Assembly: GCA_023423995.1 (NCBI GenBank)
Contig: JAFAEL010000024.1
Span: forward strand, 1 to 16,040
Direction of reading: 5' to 3'
From: Pseudomonadota bacterium
GTDB taxonomy: Bacteria; Pseudomonadota; Alphaproteobacteria; Rhizobiales; Beijerinckiaceae
Length of the DNA: 16,040 bases
A program made the position numbers and the translations under genes. Below the pieces are notes generated by a model. It saw nothing but the letters and a program-made list of their open reading frames with translations, ran no database searches and was not told the origin of the DNA. Shown piece by piece: positions 6,960-14,186 of the stretch. How positions within the stretch are numbered: position 1 is the stretch's first letter; every line of letters begins with the position of its first letter.

Positions 6960-8441
6960 TCACTCGGGCCCGGCTGCAAGCGGCAGATCGAGGCGCAAGA
7001 CGGCGGCCTCGGCGATCGCGCGGGCGATCTCGTCGACGATCGACGTGTCGTCGCCGGCGATGCCGCCCATCGCGGCCATCCGAGTAACGACTCTCGCGGC
7101 GATTGTCTCTTCCACCGTGTTCTCGGCGAACGCGTAGTAGATCACCGCGCATTCGCCGTCGCGATGGCAGCGGCCTTCGATCTGCTGAAGCTGAATCGCG
7201 CTGTGGCGCATGTCGTGCACGATCAAGGAACGCGGCCGCTCGCCGCCCGGCATCTCGCCACGATGAAGAGAGATCGATTCCGTGACGGTGAAGATCACGG
7301 CATCGCAGGCTCCGGACTGGAACGCGACGCGGGCGCTTTCGTTCGCCTCGCCGCTGCCCTGGCCGTTGATCTCGCGGACGCGCCAGCCCCGGCCCTGCAG
7401 CGTCTCCGCGAGGAGCGCGCTCGTCTCGAGATAGGCTACGGAAACGGCCACCTGCTCCCCGGCCGACAGGAGGTCGTCGGCGAAGGCAGCCGTTCCCTCG
7501 ATCCGGAGGAGGCTCGCCTTCTGCCGGAAGCGGAGATCGGCCGCCCAACCGGTCGCCCGCCGGGTCGAGCCGCCGAGAAGGCCGAATTCCCGCCTGAACT
7601 CCCGCCAGGTCGCCTCGTAGAGGCGGCGCTCCGCAGGCGCGAGGGCGGTCGGCGCCAGCTCCCGCTGGACCTCCGGCCACCCGGCGATGTCGCTGGGATG
7701 GCGCCTGAGCCCGATCGCCCGCTCTCCCTTGTAGAGGAGGTCCGACATCACGGCCCGGTCGCGCTCGTTCGGCTGCCAGCTCCAGTTCGTCCAGCGGCCC
7801 TTCGCCCGGCCGATGCCGAGCTCCTTCATCAGGGTCCGGTAATCGGCGAGCGTCTCGGTCGGGGAGCCGCTCGCGGCGCCGAGCAGACGCCCGAGATAGG
7901 ACAGCTCGTGCGGCGATTGCCCGGCGGTCGCGCTCATGTAGATCGTGAAGGCCGCGCAATCGGCGAGCTGGCGGCATGCCATGCTCTGCTGCGCATAGGG
8001 GTTCCGCAGGCGGTGGCTCTCGTCGAAGACCACCAGGGGCCAGGTCCTCTTCGGCTGCCCGCTGCGCGCAAGCTCGTTGTTCTTCGCCCTGACGGACCGC
8101 CGCGTGCTGCCGGCCGGCAGGGCGAGCAGCGACTTGGTGCGCTCGTAGTTGATGAGAGTAACGGTCTTCTCTGCCAGCCCGCTCAGCGCGATCGTCCGCC
8201 GCCATTGCGGCAGCGCGCCCTTGGGGGCGACGATCAGCACCTCGTCCTCGGGCATTTCGGCGAGAGCGGCCCAGACGGAGAGCGTCTTTCCGAGCCCAGT
8301 GAGATCCCCCAGCAGGAATCCCGGGCGGCCCTCGCGCCGGGCGAGGAGGATGGCGTCGCGCGCGGCGAGCTGATGCGGACGCGGAGCCAGGGTGGCTCCG
8401 GTCGGCAGGCGCTCGGAGCGTCGATCGCTGGGGCTGCTCAT
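6960..8441 (-). CDS. SNF2-like superfamily 2 helicase/ATPase, phage-type
   Basis: A 493-aa SF2 protein: Q-like motif RPHQ (21-24), Walker A GDLTGLGKT (45-53), motif Ia VLIVAPKGALPQW (68-80), motif II DESH (140-143) in place of DEAH/DEXH forms, motif III MSATAG (169-174), and a C-terminal RecA-like domain ending in motif VI QIEGRCHRDG (420-429) and a TVEETIAARVVTRM helix (442-455). The GRCHRDG form, the short length and the compact insert-free layout resemble helicases I recall from phages and mobile elements; this is memory of family flavour, not a search. It should translocate on DNA or remodel protein-DNA complexes. The start at 8441 has no strong ribosome-binding site; it is 35 nt after plsC. 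No integrase or phage gene lies nearby. Confidence 0.82.
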   Translation of the reverse strand: MSSPSDRRSERLPTGATLAPRPHQLAARDAILLARREGRPGFLLGDLTGLGKTLSVWAALAEMPEDEVLIVAPKGALPQWRRTIALSGLAEKTVTLINYERTKSLLALPAGSTRRSVRAKNNELARSGQPKRTWPLVVFDESHRLRNPYAQQSMACRQLADCAAFTIYMSATAGQSPHELSYLGRLLGAASGSPTETLADYRTLMKELGIGRAKGRWTNWSWQPNERDRAVMSDLLYKGERAIGLRRHPSDIAGWPEVQRELAPTALAPAERRLYEATWREFRREFGLLGGSTRRATGWAADLRFRQKASLLRIEGTAAFADDLLSAGEQVAVSVAYLETSALLAETLQGRGWRVREINGQGSGEANESARVAFQSGACDAVIFTVTESISLHRGEMPGGERPRSLIVHDMRHSAIQLQQIEGRCHRDGECAVIYYAFAENTVEETIAARVVTRMAAMGGIAGDDTSIVDEIARAIAEAAVLRLDLPLAAGPE

Positions 8442-8476
8442 GTGGCTGGAGAGCCGGAAGGGCCCGCCGCTGCGGG

Positions 8477-9256
8477 CTAGATCCGCTCGGGAGCCGCCGG
8501 CACCGAAAACAGGTCCGCCGCGGCGGCCGCCACGTTCTGCCGGGCCGAGAGGGCGCTCTGGACGGCCACCTGCGCCCGCCGGACGAATTCGCGCGTGGAG
8601 AGACCCGGCTCGATCGGCGCCAGGTAGGACAGCGTGATGGCGCCCGGCCGCTTCGACCGGCTCTCCTTGCCCCAGAACAATCCGGAATCCAGGGCGACCG
8701 GCAGCACCGGAACGCCAAGCTGGCTGTAGAGGAGTTCGACGCCTCGCTTGAACTCGACCGGGGTCGTCGGGCTCTGGCGCGTTCCCTCGGGGAAGATCAG
8801 GACGTGCCGGCCGCTGGCCAGGGCATTGCGGGCCTCCGTCAGCATCTGCCGGATCGAGCCCGCGCCGGCCGTCCGGTCCACCAGGATCATCGGGGAATTG
8901 CGCAGGAACCAGCCCATGACGGGCACCCGCAGCAGCTCCTTCTTGGCGATGATGGCGACGTCCGGCACCAGGATCAGAAAGGCGATCGTTTCCCAGGCCG
9001 ATTGATGGTTGGCGACGATGAGGCAGGGTTGGGCGGGGAGATTTTCCCGGCCGTGCTCGACATGGGTGACGCCGACGGTCCAGCGCAGGGCCTTCAGGAC
9101 GCCGGTGGCCCAGAATCGCGAAGCCGCCCGAACGAGCCGGCGCGGCCGGCCGCAGGCCAGCAGGACCACAACCACGGGCAGGAACATGGCCGTCCAGGCC
9201 GCGAGGGCGGCATCGAACATCCAGGATCGAATACGCTGCAACAGAAGCTCCACCAC
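8477..9256 (-). CDS. plsC: 1-acyl-sn-glycerol-3-phosphate acyltransferase (PlsC family)
   Basis: A 259-aa membrane-associated acyltransferase. An N-terminal hydrophobic segment (~18-35, AALAAWTAMFLPVVVVLL) anchors it in the inner membrane. Catalytic motif I is NHQSAWE (83-89), the HX4E form common in Alphaproteobacteria instead of HX4D; motif III is FPEGTR (155-160). It would acylate lysophosphatidic acid to phosphatidic acid, the second step of phospholipid synthesis. Two tandem GTG codons (9256 and 9253) could start translation; AGGA (9264-9261) lies 4 nt before the first and 7 nt before the second, so the second, giving 258 aa, is slightly better placed. It heads a run of genes on the minus strand. 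Specificity within the family (LPA versus ornithine-lipid acyltransferase) is not certain. Confidence 0.9.
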   Translation of the reverse strand: MVELLLQRIRSWMFDAALAAWTAMFLPVVVVLLACGRPRRLVRAASRFWATGVLKALRWTVGVTHVEHGRENLPAQPCLIVANHQSAWETIAFLILVPDVAIIAKKELLRVPVMGWFLRNSPMILVDRTAGAGSIRQMLTEARNALASGRHVLIFPEGTRQSPTTPVEFKRGVELLYSQLGVPVLPVALDSGLFWGKESRSKRPGAITLSYLAPIEPGLSTREFVRRAQVAVQSALSARQNVAAAAADLFSVPAAPERI

Positions 9257-9556
9257 GCGGTCCTGCCTCAGGGTCCTTTGAACGAAACTGCCTACCCCGA
9301 CCTGCGCGGCTGGGCGTAGCGCCCGGTCAGGGATGGCTCAATGGGTTTTCCTGCGCCCCTGCCTGGCTCAGGCTGAGGCCTGGGAGCGCATCCAGCCGGA
9401 GCGGGACATCCTCGCGATCTCGATCGCGGGCAGTCGGCATCGGGCTCGCTTGGCGGCCCTCAGATATCACGGCCGGCATCGCCGTCCCAAGGCCGCCCGG
9501 GCAGAGGAGGCAACACCTCGGCCGCGTCTGGCACGCGCGGTTCCCGCTTGACCGGA
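9257..9556. other. 300-nt gap with no convincing gene; holds a spaced inverted repeat
   Basis: Between plsC and the small protein gene. An open frame on the plus strand (9333-9551) has biased, low-information composition and I do not believe it. The one structured element is CGCGATC, TC, GATCGCG (9413-9428), a 7-bp inverted repeat with a 2-nt centre, operator-like. It should hold the plsC promoter: a weak candidate on the minus strand is TTGAGC with 17 nt to TACGCC. Confidence 0.45.
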
Positions 9557-9769
9557 CTACCGGGCCGGGCCGGCCTCGGTGATTTCGGTTTCGCGCACGG
9601 CCCGCTCGCCGGAGCCGGGCTCGGTGCCCTTGATGCGATACGAAAACTCGCCGGTCTCGTCGGCAGGCATGAGGCGCGTCACCTGGTAAATTCCAGAGGC
9701 GGCCGACCCCTTGAAGACCCGCGGATGCGCCAGACGAACCAGCTGATCGAGCTGAAATTTGTGGGCCAT
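9557..9769 (-). CDS. Small conserved-type protein of unknown function, 70 aa
   Basis: A 70-aa protein beginning MAHKFQLDQLVRLAHPR, with a GIYQVTRLMPADETGEFSYRIKG stretch and ending in ETEITEAGPAR. The alternation of short strands (FQLDQLVRL, YQVTRLMP, FSYRIKG) suggests a small beta-barrel of SH3-like type; the pattern resembles short Rhizobiales proteins of unknown role that I recall, but no function is established. AGGGAG (9781-9776) lies 6 nt before the ATG, a strong ribosome-binding site that argues it is real. It lies downstream of cspA on the same strand, past a terminator, so it may be expressed from its own promoter or by read-through. No membrane segment or signal peptide is seen. Confidence 0.72.
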   Translation of the reverse strand: MAHKFQLDQLVRLAHPRVFKGSAASGIYQVTRLMPADETGEFSYRIKGTEPGSGERAVRETEITEAGPAR

Positions 9770-9804
9770 CTCAATCTCCCTCGAAACCGCCGGGCGGATA
9801 CGAA

Positions 9805-9828
9805 GAAGCCGCTCCGAGGAGCGGCTTC
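9805..9828 (-). terminator. Strong stem-loop terminator after cspA
   Basis: GAAGCCGCTCC (9805-9815) pairs perfectly with GGAGCGGCTTC (9818-9828): ten stable pairs with a CGAG/CTCG tetraloop. On the minus strand the stem is followed by a T-containing stretch (TTCGTAT), so it fits an intrinsic terminator 41 nt after the cspA stop. Confidence 0.75.
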
Positions 9829-9868
9829 GAGAGACGCGGCGCAGGCGAGTGGACCCGCGCCCACATCA

Positions 9869-10078
9869 TTACGCAGCCTGGATGGTGCTGACGGCGATCT
9901 TGCCGCTGCGCCGGTCGGCCTCGGTCTCGAAGGAGACCTTCTGCCCTTCGACGAGGCTGCGCATCCCGGCGCGCTCCAGCGCGGTCGCATGGACGAACAC
10001 GTCCTTGCTGCCATCCTCGGGAGCGATGAAGCCAAAACCCTTCATCTCGTTGTAGAACTTTACGGTACCGGTGGTCAT
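9869..10078 (-). CDS. cspA: Cold-shock protein, CspA family
   Basis: A 69-aa single cold-shock domain. It opens [20 protein letters not shown], with RNP-1 as KGFGFI (13-18) and RNP-2 as DVFVHATAL (26-34). CspA-type proteins bind single-stranded nucleic acid and melt RNA secondary structure. The AGGA site (10090-10087) is 8 nt from the ATG. A long leader with a G/C hairpin (10112-10133) precedes it, as is usual for temperature-controlled csp genes; cold induction itself cannot be shown from sequence, and some family members are constitutive. The symbol denotes the family; genomes of this group carry several copies. Confidence 0.95.
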   Translation of the reverse strand: MTTGTVKFYNEMKGFGFIAPEDGSKDVFVHATALERAGMRSLVEGQKVSFETEADRRSGKIAVSTIQAA

Positions 10079-10452
10079 TGTATTTTTCCTAACAAAGCGT
10101 GCACGTAAGCAGGGTCCCCCGGCTGGGGTTCCCGTCTCCGCTGTCGATGATTGGAGAGAATTCTGAACGTGCGCTCGGCAATGCCAGGAGCGACGGCCCG
10201 ATTGTCCGGCCAAAGTCGATGTCTATACGTAGCTTGGTCCCGTTTCATTTGCAAGATCACCGGGGAGATATTTCTGAAAGCGGTAAGATCGAGCGGCCCC
10301 TCGACGGGAGGGGGCCGGATCGTGACAGCGGTGCGCCCATCCCTCGGCACCCCGCGCAAAAGCGCGCATGGCCGGAACTGTCGTCGCAGACAGCCCGTTG
10401 CGCAACCATGTTATTGTGCAGCGCAGCAATTCACGCTGTCCGGGAACTGAAC
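10079..10452. other. 374-nt divergent gap between cspA and the esterase; leader and promoter DNA
   Basis: Holds the cspA leader and both promoters. On the cspA strand a candidate promoter is TTGCAA (10254-10249), 17 nt, TACGTA (10231-10226), implying a leader of ~140 nt; low confidence. Two hairpins are visible: GGGTCCCC...GGGGTTCCC (10112-10133) and CGGCCCC...GGGGCCG (10294-10317). A palindrome GTTGCGCAAC (10397-10406) and a TGC/GCA-rich element (10413-10430) lie close to the esterase start. Confidence 0.4.
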
Positions 10453-11685
10453 ATGCGCGGAATTCAGTCGAACTTGTCGGGCCTCCGGCAGCGCCAGAAG
10501 CTTGTCGAGGAGCTCCTCCGGAAGGCTCGCGCCACGGTGGAGGGCGCAGGAGCAGCGGCCTCGCCGCCGCGAACGCCCCTCACCCGCGTCACGGGGTTCG
10601 GGTCGAATCCCGGCAATCTCGGGATGCTGACCTACGTGCCGGAGCGGCTCGCGCCCTCGCCCGCCCTGGTCGTCGTCCTGCACGGCTGCACGCAGAGCCC
10701 TGAGGGCTACAACGACGGCGCCGGCTGGTCCGACCTTGCGGACCGGCACGGCTTCGTCCTGCTGTTTCCCGAGCAGACGCGGGCGAACAACCCGAAATCC
10801 TGCTTCAGCTGGTTTCTGCCCGAGGACACGGCCCGCGACTCCGGCGAGGCCCTGTCGATCCGGCAGATGATCGAGCGGGCCGTCGAGGATCACGGAATCG
10901 ACCGCTCCCGGATCTTCGTGACCGGGCTCTCGGCCGGCGGCGCCATGGCGGCCGCCATGCTGGCCGCCTATCCCGAGGTGTTCGCGGCCGGCGCCATCAT
11001 CGCGGGGTTGCCCTACGGAGCGGCCAGGAACGTGCAGGAGGCGCTCGAAAGCATGTTCCAGGGCCGTCCGCGCTCGGCGCAGGAATGGGGCGACCTCGTG
11101 CGCTCCGCATCCTCCCACCAGGGCGAGTGGCCCCGTGTCTCCATCTGGCACGGCGCCACCGACCACGTGGTCAAGCCCGGCAATGCGACCGAGCTCGTGA
11201 AACAGTGGACGGACGTGCACGGCCTGCCCGCGACGCCCAGCGAAAGCGGCCTCGTGGCCGGCCATTCGCGCGAGGTCTGGCATGACGCGTCCGGCACCGA
11301 GATCGTCGAGTCGTTCGCGATCGTCGGGATGGGGCACGGCACGCCCCTCGCGACCGGCGAAGGCGAGATGGAGGGCGGCATGGCCGGCGCCTTCATGCTG
11401 GATGTCGGCATCTCGTCGAGCCACCACATCGCGCGGTTCTTCGGCCTGACCGCGGAGATGCCCGAGAGCGTTTCCTCCGCTCCGGAAGCCGGCATGCGGC
11501 CGAAGGCGTCGACACGGCCCGGCGGGCTCGAAGGCGAGATCCTGCCGCCGCCGCGCAGGGAGCCGAAGCCGGACGGCGCCGATGAGCATCCCGAGATGCC
11601 GTTCGGGGTGCCGCGTACGCTTCCCCCGCAGGTCCTTCGGGTGATCCGGGACGCATTCGAGGCCGCGGGCCTCGTCAAGCGCTGA
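10453..11685 (+). CDS. PHB-depolymerase-family esterase (LpqC/feruloyl-esterase-like)
   Basis: A 410-aa alpha/beta hydrolase of the PHB depolymerase family. Oxyanion motif HGCTQ (77-81), lipase box GLSAG with nucleophile Ser160, acid candidate Asp237 in GATDHVV, and catalytic His295 in GMGHGTP. FGSNPGNLGMLTYVP (49-63) opens the catalytic domain, as in this family. After ~335 comes a ~75-residue linker and C-terminal tail rich in Pro and charged residues, ending ...DAFEAAGLVKR. No signal peptide is seen, so it probably acts in the cytoplasm on a polyhydroxyalkanoate or another ester; a true PHB depolymerase usually has an added substrate-binding domain. I chose the ATG at 10453 because upstream sequence in the same open frame looks like non-coding cspA leader DNA; the ribosome-binding site (GGGA) is weak. 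Confidence 0.88.
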   Translation: MRGIQSNLSGLRQRQKLVEELLRKARATVEGAGAAASPPRTPLTRVTGFGSNPGNLGMLTYVPERLAPSPALVVVLHGCTQSPEGYNDGAGWSDLADRHGFVLLFPEQTRANNPKSCFSWFLPEDTARDSGEALSIRQMIERAVEDHGIDRSRIFVTGLSAGGAMAAAMLAAYPEVFAAGAIIAGLPYGAARNVQEALESMFQGRPRSAQEWGDLVRSASSHQGEWPRVSIWHGATDHVVKPGNATELVKQWTDVHGLPATPSESGLVAGHSREVWHDASGTEIVESFAIVGMGHGTPLATGEGEMEGGMAGAFMLDVGISSSHHIARFFGLTAEMPESVSSAPEAGMRPKASTRPGGLEGEILPPPRREPKPDGADEHPEMPFGVPRTLPPQVLRVIRDAFEAAGLVKR

Positions 11686-11697
11686 CCGCCCCGGCGT

Positions 11698-13314
11698 TCA
11701 ATCCAGGGCGCGGATGACCTCGTCCACGTCCGTCACCACGGCGACGTTCTGCAGGGCATAGTTGACCGAGGCCGTGTGCCACTCTGCATTCATGGTCGAG
11801 CAGGCATCCTCCGGCACGACCATGAAATAGCCCTTGTCGGCGCCCGTCCGGGCCGTGTGCTCGATGGACATGTTGGTCCAGGCGCCAGTCACGATGACGA
11901 CGTCGCGGCCGGTGGCCTTCAGCACGGTCTCGAGCCGGGTGCCTTCCCAAGCGCTCATGCGGCATTTCTCGACGACATGGTCGCCGGGTTGGGCTTCGAG
12001 CCCCGGCACGGGGGCTGCGCCCCAGCTTCCCCGGACCAGGGCCTTGGCGTCCGCGAGCCCCTCGAACAACGGCGCGTTCATGGTGATCCCCGGCGCGCCG
12101 GGCTCGACGACGAACCAGACATGGATCACGGGCACGCCGCGCCGCCGCGCCGCCTCGGCGAGGCGGGCGGCGTTGCCGATCGCGTTCTGCTCGCGGCAAT
12201 GGCCGGGCGAGCCGGAGGACGCGAAGGCTCCGCCCTCCATGACGACGTCGTTCTGCATGTCCTGCACGAGGAGGGCGCAGCGCGCGGCGTCGAGCCTGTA
12301 TCCGGGCGCGGCCTTCTTGACGCCGGCGCGTGAGATCGCGGCCGCCGCGCGCAGATCCGCGACGGGCGCTCCGGTGCCTCCCTGCGCATCCGCGGCGCGC
12401 GCGGCGCTCCGCATGAACGGCTCGATGCGCGGGCCGACCTTCGTGTCCACGGCGTAGACGGAATGCGTCGCCGTGAGGAAGAGCGTGCGCGAGTCCGGCC
12501 CGCCCCAGGCGAGGTTGCCGACGAGTTCGGGCACGCGGAGCTTTCCGACGAGCTCGCCGCGCGGCGAGTAGACCCAGACGCCGCCCGGCCCGCAGACCCA
12601 GACATTGCCCTGCGCGTCGCATTTCATGCCGTCCGGCACGCCGGGCTCGCTCGGGGAGACGATGCCGGACGCGAAGACGCGACCCGCGCCGAGCCGCCCG
12701 TCCGGCAGCACGTCGAAGACGCGGATCAGGTGCTGGACGGTATCGTTGATGTAGAGCCGGTCCTCGGCCGGCGAGAAGCAGAGCCCGTTCGGCTGCTCGA
12801 ACAGGTAGCGGTCGACGAGAAGCTCCGGCGCACCGCCGCCCGCCGGCACGCGATAGACCCCCTGGAAGCCGAGCTGCCGCGGCCGTTCCACGCCATAGAC
12901 CGGCATGCGACCGTACCAGGGATCCGAGAAGTAGATCGTCCCGTCCGACTTCACGCAGACGTCGTTCGGGCTGTTGAGCTCCATCCCCTCGAAATGCGAG
13001 GCGAGCGTCTCCCGACGCCCGTCCGGCCGCTCCCGGACGAGGCTCGATGTCGCGTGCTCGCACACGATCAGGTTCAGCTCGGCATCGTAGGTCAGGCCGT
13101 TGCACTTGTTCGCGGGCCGCATCACCTCGCGGATACCCGACTTGTCCCAGCGCCGGCGCACGTCGCCGGGCATGTCGGAGAACAGGAGAAACTGGTCGCG
13201 CGGGTGCCAGACGGGGCCTTCGGTGAACTGAAAACCCGTCCCGACCTGGCGGATGGGCGCCCAGGGATCGACGAGCTCCGCGAAACCCGGCCGGACGGCG
13301 GTGTGAGTGGTCAT
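11698..13314 (-). CDS. Fused SMP-30/gluconolactonase propeller and isochorismatase-like hydrolase
   Basis: A single 538-aa frame with two enzyme domains. Residues ~1-310 form an SMP-30/gluconolactonase-type six-bladed propeller: FTEGPVWHP (Glu32), NSPNDV (Asn117), EQPNGLCFSP (Asn176) and GVPDGMK (Asp228) match its metal-binding and catalytic positions. A short linker (~310-335) follows. Residues ~340-538 form an isochorismatase-like alpha/beta fold: LLVQDMQNDVV (Asp352), the lysine in VVEKCRMSAWEGT (Lys450) and TGAWTNMSIEHTAR. In cysteine hydrolases of this family the last motif has Cys where this has Ser483. I start at the ATG at 13314, 14 nt after the preceding stop, rather than the TTG at 13332. 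It is the last gene of the operon. Both activities suggest lactone then amide or vinyl-ether cleavage; the substrate is unknown. Confidence 0.85.
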   Translation of the reverse strand: MTTHTAVRPGFAELVDPWAPIRQVGTGFQFTEGPVWHPRDQFLLFSDMPGDVRRRWDKSGIREVMRPANKCNGLTYDAELNLIVCEHATSSLVRERPDGRRETLASHFEGMELNSPNDVCVKSDGTIYFSDPWYGRMPVYGVERPRQLGFQGVYRVPAGGGAPELLVDRYLFEQPNGLCFSPAEDRLYINDTVQHLIRVFDVLPDGRLGAGRVFASGIVSPSEPGVPDGMKCDAQGNVWVCGPGGVWVYSPRGELVGKLRVPELVGNLAWGGPDSRTLFLTATHSVYAVDTKVGPRIEPFMRSAARAADAQGGTGAPVADLRAAAAISRAGVKKAAPGYRLDAARCALLVQDMQNDVVMEGGAFASSGSPGHCREQNAIGNAARLAEAARRRGVPVIHVWFVVEPGAPGITMNAPLFEGLADAKALVRGSWGAAPVPGLEAQPGDHVVEKCRMSAWEGTRLETVLKATGRDVVIVTGAWTNMSIEHTARTGADKGYFMVVPEDACSTMNAEWHTASVNYALQNVAVVTDVDEVIRALD

Positions 13315-13328
13315 GACGCTGGCCGCGC

Positions 13329-14177
13329 TCAAGCCGGAAACCAGTTCCGCGCCGGCAAGGACTGCACCATCGGGCCAGGCACGGCCATGTCCATGCGGCC
13401 GACGACCTGGCCGTGGGCGATCTTCGCGGGCTTGTCGTGCACGGGCAGCAGGAAGCGCGAGGAGGAGAGCAGCTTCTTGATCGCCGCCTTCTCCTCCCGC
13501 TTGGAGACGCCGTGGTTGCCGGTCGTACGCGGCTCGTTCGAGCTGACCTCGCCGTAGGGCGACACGATCTGGTCGTTGAAGTCGTAGATCACGTCGCCGC
13601 AGATCGTGGCGCGGCCCTCGAGCGTGTCGACGTGGACGTTCATGGAGCCCTCCGTATGGGCCCCCGCCGCCTCCAGGTAGCAGCCCGGGAAGAGCTCCAC
13701 GGGACCGGACAGCTCCAGGTCCTCGAAGCGGAGCGCATCCCGTGTATGCAGCCGGTCGATCAGATGCTTGATGTCAGGCGCCGGGTATTGCGGGTGCATG
13801 AGGCCGGAGACCGAGTATTCGAGCTCGCGCCGGTTGATGATCACCGTGGTGTTCAGCGGGAAGAGCTCGTCCTTCCCGGCATGGTCGATATGGAGATGCG
13901 TGTGCAGCACATAGCGCACGTCGCCCATCCGCACGCCATGCCGGGCGAGCTGGTTCTCGATCATGTTCTCGTGGTACTGGAGGCCGCGCATCCCGAGCGT
14001 CTCCATGATCTGGTTGTGGCGGTAGCCGGTATCGACCACCACGGGCCACGGTCCGCCCAGGATCAGGAACCCGAATGTGTGGACGCGGCGAGTCCGGCCG
14101 CAATCACGCCCGAGCACCAGGAAGCTCGATTCGAGCTCGATATCGCCGTAGTCCAGGATCTTGATCTCGAGCGCCAT
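13329..14177 (-). CDS. Metallo-beta-lactamase-fold hydrolase, N-acyl-homoserine-lactonase-like
   Basis: A 282-aa MBL-fold enzyme. The metal site is complete: HTHLHIDHAG (92-101; His94, His96, Asp98, His99), His174 in GAHTEGSM, Asp195 in ICGDVIYD, and His247 in PVHDKP. The layout resembles the AttM/AiiB lactonase group, which opens lactone rings (for example acyl-homoserine lactones or gamma-butyrolactone). Its position between an amidohydrolase and an SMP-30-domain protein suggests a catabolic lactone here, not necessarily quorum quenching. GAGGG lies 6 nt before the ATG, and the gap to the amidohydrolase stop is 9 nt, so they are co-transcribed. There is no signal peptide; it should act in the cytoplasm. 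Confidence 0.9.
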   Translation of the reverse strand: MALEIKILDYGDIELESSFLVLGRDCGRTRRVHTFGFLILGGPWPVVVDTGYRHNQIMETLGMRGLQYHENMIENQLARHGVRMGDVRYVLHTHLHIDHAGKDELFPLNTTVIINRRELEYSVSGLMHPQYPAPDIKHLIDRLHTRDALRFEDLELSGPVELFPGCYLEAAGAHTEGSMNVHVDTLEGRATICGDVIYDFNDQIVSPYGEVSSNEPRTTGNHGVSKREEKAAIKKLLSSSRFLLPVHDKPAKIAHGQVVGRMDMAVPGPMVQSLPARNWFPA

Positions 14178-14186
14178 GCCGTTCCC

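Noticed and set aside
9333..9551. 72-aa plus-strand open frame
   Set aside because: No ribosome-binding site of note and Ala/Arg-biased composition; lies in promoter DNA upstream of plsC.
10099..10452. Upstream extension of the esterase frame by 118 codons
   Set aside because: The stretch covers the cspA leader and promoter region on the opposite strand and shows no domain; family similarity begins after the ATG at 10453.
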